In this document: piece after piece, positions 43,544-51,529 of the stretch
Layout of the letters: every line of letters starts with the position of its first letter
How positions within the stretch are numbered: position 1 is the first letter of the stretch
Origin: CBDBFH01 sp965204775
Lineage (GTDB): Bacteria; Pseudomonadota; Alphaproteobacteria; JAPOUT01; G958296285
Length of the DNA: 64,000 nucleotides
Direction of reading: 5' to 3'
NCBI GenBank assembly: GCA_965204775.1
Contig: CBDBFH010000029.1
Location: 124,001 to 188,000 of the forward strand
The notes under the pieces: model-generated
Databases searched by the model: none
The model's input: the letters and a program-made list of their open reading frames with translations, nothing else
Told to the model about the DNA's origin: nothing
Translations under genes and position numbers: made by a program

Positions 43544-44447
43544 ATGACTGACCGACCGGCCCCGGCTACAGACCACGAAATAAATGCGGCGCTGGCCGAG
43601 GCGAACATTCCGGCTCTGCTGGCTTCTTTACCGGAATTGGTATCGCTTCAAGCTGTTCTGGATTTTCGGGGACGGGCTGTGGGAGTCGCTGCACTGCGAC
43701 CCGGCGTGGCCGGACGCGGGCCGCTCAATCAATGCCGAGAACGCGCGCCACCGGCGGATCTATGCCGGCAATATAACCCGCGCGCTGGGCGGCGACGCGG
43801 CTTTGATGCGCAAGGTGATTCCGGATTATCCGCCCTTTGCGAAGCGGATGCTGATTGACAATCGCTGGTGCGAGATGCTGCAGCGCCCGAATGTCGATCT
43901 GCTGGCGAGCGGGGTTTCGCGGATCACCGGGCGGGGGGTTGTGGACGACGGGGGGCGGGAGCATTTGGCCGATGCGATCATTTATGCGACGGGCTTTCAT
44001 GCGCAGCGTTTTTTGTGGCCGATGGAGGTTCGGGGGCGAGGGGGTCTTCGGCTGTCGGAGGTTTGGGGGGACGATGCGCGGGCCTATCTGGGGGTGGCGG
44101 CGCCGGATTTTCCGAATTTGTTTTTCTTTTACGGTCCGAACACGAATTTGGCGCATGGGGGGAGCGTGATTTTTCATATTGAGTGTCAGGCGCGTTACAT
44201 CACGCAGTGTCTGATGCGGATGCTGGAGGCGGGGCGGGGGGAGATCGAGGTTCGGCGCGCGGCGCATGACGCCTATAATGAGCGGGTGGATGCGGCCCAT
44301 GCGCGGATGATCTGGACGCACCCGGATGTGAAGAGTTGGTACAAGAATGAGAGGGGGCGGGTGGTATCGGTTTCGCCGTGGCGTCTGGTGGACTACTGGC
44401 GGATGACCCGCTCGCCGGAGATGGGGGCCTTCCGGCTTGGAAAATGA
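43544..44447 (+). pseudogene. Baeyer-Villiger monooxygenase with large internal deletion
   Basis: Two pieces of a 4-hydroxyacetophenone monooxygenase-like protein joined out of frame. Bases 43544 to about 43640 encode the family N-terminus (DHEINAALAEANIPALLASLPEL). From about 43626, in another frame, the C-terminal half begins at NWYRFKLFWIFGDGL and runs to the stop, with DAIIYATGFHAQRFLWP and LFFFYGPNTNLAHGGS. Some 280-300 residues carrying both Rossmann motifs (FAD and NADPH) are absent, and the pieces are out of frame, so no active enzyme can be made. The junction falls in TTACCGGAATTGG. Confidence 0.88.
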
Positions 44448-44455
44448 AGGAGTTC

Positions 44456-47400
44456 TCAGACTTTGCGAAGGTTACGAATTTTTTCCAGAATTCTGCGTTT
44501 CGTCTCGTCTGGCTGGCGAAACCAGTACTCGCTCCATATGCGCAGGATCTTCCAGCCTTTACCCTCCAGAACACCCTGCCGCCAGATATCTCGGTCTTGT
44601 ACACGCTGAAGGCTATGGTAAGTTTTCCCATCGCATTCAATCCCGCATAAATATAGCCGATCCTCACAACCTCCTTTGAGGCCAAGATCAATCCTGAATC
44701 CCGAGGTGCCAATCTGGCAATCCACTTGAAAGCCTTCTTCTCGCAACCAGTCGCCGACCTCCCTCTCAAAGGGAGACTCCGCCGCCCCTGATCCCGCCGC
44801 CTCCAAGGTTTCGCTGAATTTTCGAAGAAGACTTTTTGCGGCACCAACTTCGCCATCGCTCACTGCTCTTGCGTAAAGCAGGTATTGCTGAAGATACCAT
44901 GCTTCACGCTGTTCTCTGTCCGCTTCACTGGCAATGCCTTCCGGGTCCAGAGAAGAGACGACAATCATGCCCTCCTTTGCGCGCGTAACCGCAACATTGA
45001 GCCGCCGGCGGCCCCATTCCTTTCTGTTAAGAGGACCATATCTTCTGCTCTCCTGATCGTAGGTGGTCCCTAATATAATCATGTCCCGCTCATCGCCCTG
45101 AACATGTTCAACGCTTCTCACAAAGAAGCCCATGTCTTCCCCCTCTTCCACCCGCTCTTTTTCTCTGTTTAGAATTTTATGAAATTCACTTTCTTCAGAG
45201 GCAATGTCAAAAATGCGGCGGTTTAATAAATCGCTTTGTCTTACATTAAACACGATGACACCCACAGAGGGCGGATTGTCGTCTTTCCAAATTTCTCGAA
45301 GGATGTCTATAATACTGTCTGCCTCATGCTCATTTATTCCTTGAGTGAATTGGCCCGGAACCCTCTCATACCGCATTGGCTGATCGCCCAACCATTTCAG
45401 AACCTTCTTGTTTCCGTCAGGAATTCTCAACCTTCTATCATAATAAGCATGGTTAGAAAAATCGATCAATTGCCTATGATTTGAGCGATAGTGTACAAGG
45501 AGCCGTTTATGGCTTTCGCTATTCCGGTCAACAGCATGATCGGTCGCCTTGAGCAGTTCATATTCCCCATCTGCCGGAATGTTTCGATTTTCATTTGCCG
45601 CCGTCTCCGACTCTCCCTCAATCTCCTCATAATTACCCTCCTCATCTACATTTCCTCCAAAATAGTCGGATGGGGGCATTTGCATAATATCTCCCGATAT
45701 AACCGCCCGTTTGGCGCGGTAAAGGGTGGGCATGGCGTCCGCCATGAACATCTGGGAGGCTTCGTCAATAATGATCAAGTCAAACAGCCCCGCCCTGAGC
45801 GGCAGAATTTGACTTGCTGAATCAGGGTTTGTGAGGAGGACGGGGTATAGTTTTGTTATTTCCTCAAATCCTTTATGGTAGATTGAGCGCAATGTGGCCC
45901 TCGGCGCGCGGCGGCTTGCCTTCAATCGGAGCAGGTTTTTATGTTTCATTTTTTCCCTATATTGGATCCTGGGTGCAAATCTGCTTCGCAGTCCTGTCCT
46001 GTCGAGTTTCCTCTTTTCCTCGATAGCGCAACGCAATCGGTCGATTTCTTCTTGGGGAGGGATATCCCTAAAACCAGTCTGACCCCTTATATCTTTTAGC
46101 CACCGCTTGCACGTCAGAGCTTCAAGAAGATCAATCCAGCGTTCCGGCCTGTCTTCCTCATATTCGTAGAATGGCCGGAGCGAGTTGCGCATAAGCATTT
46201 CTTTTGTCTCTTTAACTTCTTCCAGATATTTGTGATGCTCAACATATTCGCCATACAAGTTTTTCCCCTGCCGTATTCCATCAACCGCTTCGCTTATGAG
46301 GTGATCCGGAATAAGGTTATGAAAAAAATTTTTGGTTTTCCGAATAAGTTCGATATACTTTTTTTCCATTGCCCTAAGGTCCGGCTTGAGAAAAGCGAGC
46401 GCCACCCAATTGAGTATGGGGGTTTCGAAAAGCAAGGCGTTTTTTCCGGAATGTAGGGAGGCGTGGAGGCTGTCCGAGATAATATCTTCTGCCATTTTAC
46501 CCAGCTGACGCAGAGGATTGTCGCGCTCCTCCAAAGGTGGGATCCTCGCACCGATTTTTATTTCTCTCCACCGATTAATTGCATAAGCGCATTCATTATA
46601 CCGCTTGATTAGATCCCAGATTTCCTTTTTGCGGCTATCAACCTCGCGTAGGTTGTCCGGCAAATCGGACTCTATTTTTTCCTCTAGAGATTTATGTTTT
46701 GCCTCATATATGTCCAAATCCCCTTTGCGTTTTTGTTCCAGAAGTGCCCGTATATTGGCATAGCTATATCTTCCCTCTTTAGGATGGCTGTCGTAAACCC
46801 TATAATTTACCGCTTTCTCGTAAGATTCTATCTGCCTTTCCAGCTTTTTAATATTTTCACCCGTTTCCTCCCATTCTTGCTGTGTTCTTGAGTCGACAGA
46901 CCAGTCGCGCTCATTTTCAATTTTTTGAATAACGAGTTTTCTTTGTTGTTCCGGATCGGTAATTTTAAGAACAAGATCGCTCAATTCAGCCTCCCCCATC
47001 CTCTTCTCAATAATGTCCAGTGCAGCCTTATGGTCGCAAACCACTGCCACTTTCTCATTGCGGCTTAAGCTTGAAGCGATAATATTAACAATCGTCTGAG
47101 ACTTCCCTGTGCCCGGAGGGCCTTGAATGACTGTTATGGGAGATTTCTTTGCCTGCTTGACAGCTCCGTCTTGGCTGGGGTCCGATTCTACTACGTTGTC
47201 CCACCGGCCTTCCTCGTGCTCTTGATCTTGAGCCTCTTCATTCTCCTCGTTGCTTTCAGAGGGTCCGGAGGAGAAGGTATATGGGCCTAAAATAGTGTCA
47301 CGAATTTTATCCCCAACCTTTTGCAATTCCAGCATTTCCTGTAGCAGACTCTGATTCTTGGAGTGGTCGTATCCAATTATTGCCGCGCCTTCAAGGCGGG

Positions 47401-48178
47401 CCTCAACGGAGAAATCATCATCACGGTACTGGGAAACCGGGTTATCCATGAAGTTCTTTTTTTCACAATTCCAGTTTTCGACTAATTTTTCAACAAAGAG
47501 ACGCAAGTGCTTGAGCTCCAGGCTGTCTCCGTGCTCTTTGATCATATCCTCATGATTGAACTCCAATCCCCTCTCCTTCTCGTGCTGGAGCCAGCTTTTT
47601 AGAAGCCGGTTTGGCAGCCACTCGCTTTCTCGTGTAAAAGTGATTTCACTCCTACTGGTGGCAATCTTAATCTTGATCGGCCACAACAAGAGAGGCGCGA
47701 AAACCGGCCTTCTGCTGCGTGCACTGATGCGAATATGAGGATAGCCGAGATAAAGGGCGGAGCGTCCTGTTCTGTGACTATAATCCTCATTCACCTGAAT
47801 CATTCGGCGTATTTGGTGAACGACACTTCGCTCCCTTGGAGCTTTCGCCTCTCCTGTATTCAGGAATGTATTTACGAATTCCTCAGGAGTAATGCAGGTT
47901 ATTGGCCGCGGCTTCCCCTCCTCGACGGGCACGTTAGGGTCTATCCCCTTGAACATGGAGTAGATGTCGAGGCGGCTGCTCTTGTTGGGATGGAAATGCA
48001 GCAGGGGAGCTCTCTGCCGCGTGAGCCTTTTTATAAGGTGCTCAATGTGATCCCGGATGATATCTGCGCTGGTGCCTGCAAGTGACTTTTCCGGGGTAGA
48101 GACTTCTTCCTTATGGGGGTCGCAGTTTTCACTCCTGCCCATTTCCCGCTCCCAGCTCAGTCTGCCGAACAGAGCCAT
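44456..48178 (-). CDS. Large SF1 helicase with C-terminal REase (MTES_1575/Vsr-like) nuclease, DUF4011-type
   Basis: A 1240-residue multidomain protein. An N-terminal DUF4011-like part (RDHIEHLIKRLTRQRAPLLHF) precedes an SF1 helicase with Walker A GPPGTGKS (353-360), a roughly 440-residue coiled-coil-rich insertion, Walker B DLIIIDEAS (about 800-808), and later motifs VEHVQGDERDMIILGT and LNVAVTRAKEGM. Residues 1135-1240 are a PD-(D/E)xK nuclease domain: GFRIDLGL, GIECDGKTYHS, RDIWRQGVLEGKGWKILRIWS. This order resembles the single-protein Hhe-type phage defence helicases. It is AT-richer than its neighbours and stands alone. Confidence 0.85.
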   Translation of the reverse strand: MALFGRLSWEREMGRSENCDPHKEEVSTPEKSLAGTSADIIRDHIEHLIKRLTRQRAPLLHFHPNKSSRLDIYSMFKGIDPNVPVEEGKPRPITCITPEEFVNTFLNTGEAKAPRERSVVHQIRRMIQVNEDYSHRTGRSALYLGYPHIRISARSRRPVFAPLLLWPIKIKIATSRSEITFTRESEWLPNRLLKSWLQHEKERGLEFNHEDMIKEHGDSLELKHLRLFVEKLVENWNCEKKNFMDNPVSQYRDDDFSVEARLEGAAIIGYDHSKNQSLLQEMLELQKVGDKIRDTILGPYTFSSGPSESNEENEEAQDQEHEEGRWDNVVESDPSQDGAVKQAKKSPITVIQGPPGTGKSQTIVNIIASSLSRNEKVAVVCDHKAALDIIEKRMGEAELSDLVLKITDPEQQRKLVIQKIENERDWSVDSRTQQEWEETGENIKKLERQIESYEKAVNYRVYDSHPKEGRYSYANIRALLEQKRKGDLDIYEAKHKSLEEKIESDLPDNLREVDSRKKEIWDLIKRYNECAYAINRWREIKIGARIPPLEERDNPLRQLGKMAEDIISDSLHASLHSGKNALLFETPILNWVALAFLKPDLRAMEKKYIELIRKTKNFFHNLIPDHLISEAVDGIRQGKNLYGEYVEHHKYLEEVKETKEMLMRNSLRPFYEYEEDRPERWIDLLEALTCKRWLKDIRGQTGFRDIPPQEEIDRLRCAIEEKRKLDRTGLRSRFAPRIQYREKMKHKNLLRLKASRRAPRATLRSIYHKGFEEITKLYPVLLTNPDSASQILPLRAGLFDLIIIDEASQMFMADAMPTLYRAKRAVISGDIMQMPPSDYFGGNVDEEGNYEEIEGESETAANENRNIPADGEYELLKATDHAVDRNSESHKRLLVHYRSNHRQLIDFSNHAYYDRRLRIPDGNKKVLKWLGDQPMRYERVPGQFTQGINEHEADSIIDILREIWKDDNPPSVGVIVFNVRQSDLLNRRIFDIASEESEFHKILNREKERVEEGEDMGFFVRSVEHVQGDERDMIILGTTYDQESRRYGPLNRKEWGRRRLNVAVTRAKEGMIVVSSLDPEGIASEADREQREAWYLQQYLLYARAVSDGEVGAAKSLLRKFSETLEAAGSGAAESPFEREVGDWLREEGFQVDCQIGTSGFRIDLGLKGGCEDRLYLCGIECDGKTYHSLQRVQDRDIWRQGVLEGKGWKILRIWSEYWFRQPDETKRRILEKIRNLRKV

Positions 48179-48227
48179 AGCTTACCGGTCTCCGCGCCCA
48201 CACGCAAGAGGCGAAATGCCCTCCGGC

Positions 48228-48256
48228 TTGCACGCTCAGCCATTCCGGGGTAAAAT
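48228..48256 (+). promoter_or_regulatory. Promoter of the acyl-CoA synthetase gene
   Basis: TTGCAC and TAAAAT are separated by 17 bases and lie 41 bases ahead of the ATG, which itself is preceded by GGGAGG. A good sigma-70 match in the short gap between the divergent helicase and this gene. Confidence 0.5.
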
Positions 48257-48297
48257 GGGGGTCGGTCGAGCGGCAGGCAAATGGGAGGATTGGAATC

Positions 48298-49878
48298 ATG
48301 GCGCTGTTTGAATCACCGGAGTCAGTGTCCGATAGTTTTGCCGGAGTCCTGCGCGTGCGCTGCCGGGAATCGCACAACAAGATCGCCCAGATATTCGAGG
48401 GCCGGGAGACAACCTACGCCCAGCTCGATCAGCGCGCCAATCAGGTGGCGCAGGGGCTGATCGCCGCCGGATGCAAACCCGGCGCGCGAGTCGGCTTCAT
48501 GGGCAAAAACTCCGACTCCTATTTCGAGCTCTCCTATGGCGCGCTCAAGGCGCGCACCGCCCTTGTCGGGGTCAACTGGCGGCTGGCCGCGCCCGAGGCC
48601 GCCTATGTCATCAAGGACTGCAAGGCGGAAATCCTCTTTGTCGGCAAGGAGTTCGTCCCGCTGGTCGCGCAGATCGCCGCCGAGTGCCCCGGCCTGAAGA
48701 CGATCATCGCGATGGACGGCGGCCACGACTCCTGGCCCGCCTACGAGGCCTGGCGCGACCGCCACACGCCCGAAGACCCCATGCTCAAGCATGACCCCGA
48801 CGACGACATCATCCAGCTCTACACCAGCGGCACCACCGGCTACCCCAAGGGCGTGCCCCTGACCAACCGGAACTATCTGGCCGCCCTGCGCCAGACCGCC
48901 TTGATGGGGGTCTGGAACGAAGAGGGTCTGGCCAATCTCGTCTGCATGCCGGTCTATCATATCGCCGGGATCAATGTCGGCATGATCGGATTCTACTTCG
49001 GCAGCGTGAACGTTGTTCTGCGCGATGTCGATCCGGCGGAAATTGTCCGGCTGATCGAGAAGCACAAAATCGCCACCGCCTTCATGGTGCCGGCGGTTAT
49101 TCTGTTTATCCTGATGATCCCCGGAGTTGAGAAGGCGGATTTTTCCTCCTTGCGCACGGTTGCCTATGGGGCCTCGCCGATTGCCGAGCAGACCCTGCTC
49201 GACGCCCGGAAGCTGATGAAGTGCGATTTCGTCCAGGTCTACGGCCTGACCGAGACGACCGGCACGGGCACGCATCTGCGCCCTGAGGATCATGATCCGG
49301 CGCGCGAGCTTCTGCGCTCCTGCGGCAGGCCCAACGAGGGGATGGAGATCGCCATTCTGGACGAGGACGGCAAGCGGATGCCAACCGGCGAGGTCGGCGA
49401 GATCTCCATGCGCTCGCCTTCGGTGATGAAGGGCTACTGGAATCTGCCCGACGCCAGCGGCGAGGCGATTGACAAAGACGGATGGTTCCGCACCGGCGAC
49501 GCCGGATTTTTCAACGATGAGGGTTTTCTGTTCATCCATGACCGGGTGAAGGACATGATTGTTTCGGGCGGGGAGAATGTCTATCCGGCGGAAGTGGAGA
49601 ATGCGCTGATGGCGCATGAGGCGGTTGCGGATGCGGCGGCGATTGGGGTTCCGGACCAGAAGTGGGGCGAGGCGGTCAAGGGTGTTGTGGTTTTGAAGCC
49701 GGAGGCGAAGGCTTCGGCGGAGGAGATTATCGCTTTCGTCAAGACGCAGATTGCGGGTTACAAGACGCCCAAGAGCATTGATTTTGCGGAAGCGCTTCCG
49801 CGCAACCCGTCCGGCAAGATTCTGCGCCGCGAACTGCGCGTCCCCTACTGGAAAGGCCAGACCCGCCAGGTTTCCTGA
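48298..49878 (+). CDS. Acyl-CoA synthetase (AMP-forming, fatty-acid CoA ligase)
   Basis: A 526-residue ANL-superfamily ligase that activates a carboxylic acid with ATP and CoA. The P-loop YTSGTTGYPKGVPLTN sits near residue 177, followed by VYGLTETTG near 310, WFRTGDAGFFNDEGFLFIHDRVKDMIVSGGENVYP (the hinge) and the catalytic Lys in NPSGKILRREL. It resembles long-chain or medium-chain fatty-acid CoA ligases; chain specificity cannot be read. Start supported by the GGGAGG site. Confidence 0.92.
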   Translation: MALFESPESVSDSFAGVLRVRCRESHNKIAQIFEGRETTYAQLDQRANQVAQGLIAAGCKPGARVGFMGKNSDSYFELSYGALKARTALVGVNWRLAAPEAAYVIKDCKAEILFVGKEFVPLVAQIAAECPGLKTIIAMDGGHDSWPAYEAWRDRHTPEDPMLKHDPDDDIIQLYTSGTTGYPKGVPLTNRNYLAALRQTALMGVWNEEGLANLVCMPVYHIAGINVGMIGFYFGSVNVVLRDVDPAEIVRLIEKHKIATAFMVPAVILFILMIPGVEKADFSSLRTVAYGASPIAEQTLLDARKLMKCDFVQVYGLTETTGTGTHLRPEDHDPARELLRSCGRPNEGMEIAILDEDGKRMPTGEVGEISMRSPSVMKGYWNLPDASGEAIDKDGWFRTGDAGFFNDEGFLFIHDRVKDMIVSGGENVYPAEVENALMAHEAVADAAAIGVPDQKWGEAVKGVVVLKPEAKASAEEIIAFVKTQIAGYKTPKSIDFAEALPRNPSGKILRRELRVPYWKGQTRQVS

Positions 49879-49902
49879 CGAGCGGGGGAGGGGACCGCTT
49901 CC

Positions 49903-50009
49903 GGCCCGGGAGGCTTCGTTGCATGTCCAGGTGCTTCCCGCACTAAAGAGCGGAGCAGCTGTTCTTCTGGTTCAGTTCTGATCTCCCGGTCCGCCGGGAG
50001 CGATCTTGG
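49903..50009 (+). repeat. Duplicated 107-bp element, copy 1
   Basis: Begins GGCCCGGGAGGCTTCG and ends CGATCTTGG. It aligns with the second copy over 107 bases, with scattered substitutions and a one-base gap. It contains a predicted hairpin CCGGGA-GCGA-TCTTGG (49994-50009), with two G-U pairs and a GNRA-type loop. Confidence 0.75.
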
Positions 50010-50189
50010 TTGCCCTCCTTTTCTCATCCCCGGAAGTGCGGAAAAAGGGGGTTTGCCTCGCGGGCGCTGACGCGATAGAATTCATCTTCGTGCGGGCGGC
50101 TGGCGCTGACCGCACGGGAAGGGGTATCAGAGCCCCGATGGTAGGACAGGCGGAAAGAGACCCTCTCTTTCTTCGTCTCTCGGCCTTTT

Positions 50190-50296
50190 GGCCCGGGAGG
50201 CTTCGCTGTATGTCCAGGTGCTTCCGCACTAAAGAGCGGAGCAGCTGTTTCCTACGATCCAGTTCTGATCTCCCGGTCCGCCAAGAGCAATCTTGG
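50190..50296 (+). repeat. Duplicated 107-bp element, copy 2
   Basis: The second copy, ending 49 bases before the XRE start codon. The hairpin is kept as CCAAGA-GCAA-TCTTGG (50281-50296), where the two G-U pairs of copy 1 have become A-U pairs. Paired changes of this kind suggest a transcribed structure. Family unknown. Confidence 0.75.
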
Positions 50297-50345
50297 CGGA
50301 TCGTTGCCTTCACCAGTGGCCTTCAAGATCAGGAGAAACAAACCC

Positions 50346-50627
50346 ATGAGCAACACCCGCCCCCGCGTAGCGCAGAGGCGCACAGACTACAGGCAGTGGA
50401 AAACGGCGACCGGCAGGATGATCAACGCCGCGCGCCATGAAAAAGGCTGGACGCTTGGCAGGTGCGAGCAACAAAGCGGGCTTAAACGCAGTGAAATCGA
50501 CAAGATCGAGATGGGCTATGGCGCTTTCAACCTGCCGGGTCTTTTTTATCTCCTGCACGCGCTGGGCCTGACCCTCTCTCTCACCCTCGCCTCCCCGGAA
50601 GAAACCGGCGAAGAGCGCCGGGAATGA
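50346..50627 (+). CDS. XRE-type HTH transcriptional regulator
   Basis: A 93-residue protein with a helix-turn-helix of the XRE/Cro kind: MINAARHEKGWTLGRCEQQSGLKRSEIDKIEMGYG. The remainder (NLPGLFYLLHALGLTLSL) completes a small helical fold, so it is probably a dimeric DNA-binding protein only. AGGAG lies ahead of the ATG. It sits between two repeat-rich intervals with no obvious partner gene or toxin. An antitoxin-like role cannot be excluded. Confidence 0.82.
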   Translation: MSNTRPRVAQRRTDYRQWKTATGRMINAARHEKGWTLGRCEQQSGLKRSEIDKIEMGYGAFNLPGLFYLLHALGLTLSLTLASPEETGEERRE

Positions 50628-50638
50628 CACGTGAGACC

Positions 50639-50758
50639 CGCACCTCATCTGTCATTCCCGCGCCTCATCTGTCATTCCCGCACCCCATCTGTCATTCCCG
50701 CGCCTCATCTGTCATTCCCGCACTTCATCTGTCATTCCCGCGCCTCATCTGTCATTCC
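50639..50758 (+). repeat. Tandem 20-bp repeat, six copies (three 40-bp dimers)
   Basis: Six contiguous units of CGCGCCTCATCTGTCATTCC or close variants. Odd units read CGCAYYT and even units CGCGCCT, so the array expanded as a 40-bp dimer. Each unit ends in the left half of the palindrome that follows. One more 40-bp dimer occurs at 51103-51142. Confidence 0.9.
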
Positions 50759-50897
50759 CGCGAAAGCGGGAATCCACCTCTCCATGACGGACTCCCGCTT
50801 TCGCGGGAGTGACGGAGAAAAAAGCGGGGATCCACCTCTCCATGATGGACTCCCGCTTTCGCGGGAGTGACGTTCTTTCGCGGGAGTGACGGAGAAA
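50755..50897. repeat. Palindromic repeat cluster 1 (REP-like)
   Basis: Contains TTCCCGCGAAAGCGGGAA and CTCCCGCTTTCGCGGGAG palindromes joined by a conserved linker (ATCCACCTCTCCATGAYGGA), each followed by TGACGGAGAAAAA. Two full units and one partial. This is the type of dispersed element found in many proteobacterial intergenic regions. Not coding, although it stays open in some frames. Confidence 0.85.
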
Positions 50898-51102
50898 TAT
50901 GCTGAAAAATGTTTCCGCCACCTGATTGCGCCCCCCTTTCGGACTTTGGCTGTTTTCGGCCAGACCTTCAGGCCACCCGGTGCTTTCGAGCAGGGCAAGC
51001 ATTCCCGCCCCAAATACCCGCTCCGGTGGCAGGCCACCCGGCGTGGGGCGGCCTCCCGCCTCCCCTCGGCAGAGGGCCGTCCGGCGCTTCCGCCAAAATA
51101 CC
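50898..51102. other. 205-bp unique segment inside the repeat region
   Basis: Separates the two repeat blocks. It contains two copies of CAGGCCACCCGG (around 50970 and 51030) but no gene or RNA that I recognise. Confidence 0.4.
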
Positions 51103-51420
51103 CGCACCTCATCTGTCATTCCCGCGCCTCATCTGTCATTCCCGCGAAAGCGGGAATCCACCTCTCCATGATGGACTCCCGCTTTCGCGGGAGTGACGGA
51201 GAAAAAATCGGGAATCCGCCTCTCCATGATGGACTCCCGCTTTCGCGGGAGTGACGGAGAAAAAAGCGGGAATCCACCTCTCCATGATGGACTCCCGCTT
51301 TCATGAGAGTGACGGAGAAAACTGAGCTGAAGTGAGACACCCTCCCCGCTTTCGCGGGAGTGGCGGAGAAAACTGAGACACCCTCCCCGCTTTCGCGAGA
51401 GTGACGGAGAAAACTGGGCT
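51103..51420. repeat. Palindromic repeat cluster 2 (REP-like)
   Basis: One 40-bp tandem dimer, then three units of the roughly 58-bp palindrome-linker-palindrome element, then two shorter derivatives of the form CACCCTCCCCGCTTTCGCGGGAG...GGAGAAAACTGAG. Later copies carry loop and stem mutations, as expected for older copies. Confidence 0.85.
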
Positions 51421-51529
51421 AAACTGAGACACCCTCCCCAATTTCGCGGGCGGAAACATCTTGCCTCGCAGACCCCTTCCGGGCTAATTGAAGGCCCCAG
51501 ATAGGGTATATCAAGAGGGGCCAAACCCC

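Larger units (their letters stand above)
49879..50345. other. Non-coding interval with a duplicated 107-bp element
   Basis: About 470 bases between the acyl-CoA synthetase and the XRE gene. No credible gene is seen. The interval holds two direct copies of an unrecognised element, described in the next entries, separated by 180 bases of unique sequence. Confidence 0.6.

Noticed and set aside
50639..50758. CRISPR array
   Set aside because: The 20-bp units are contiguous with no spacers, and no cas genes are present.
50624..51254. Short reading frames through the palindromic repeats
   Set aside because: They repeat the same peptide because the DNA is repetitive, and lack ribosome sites and any family resemblance.
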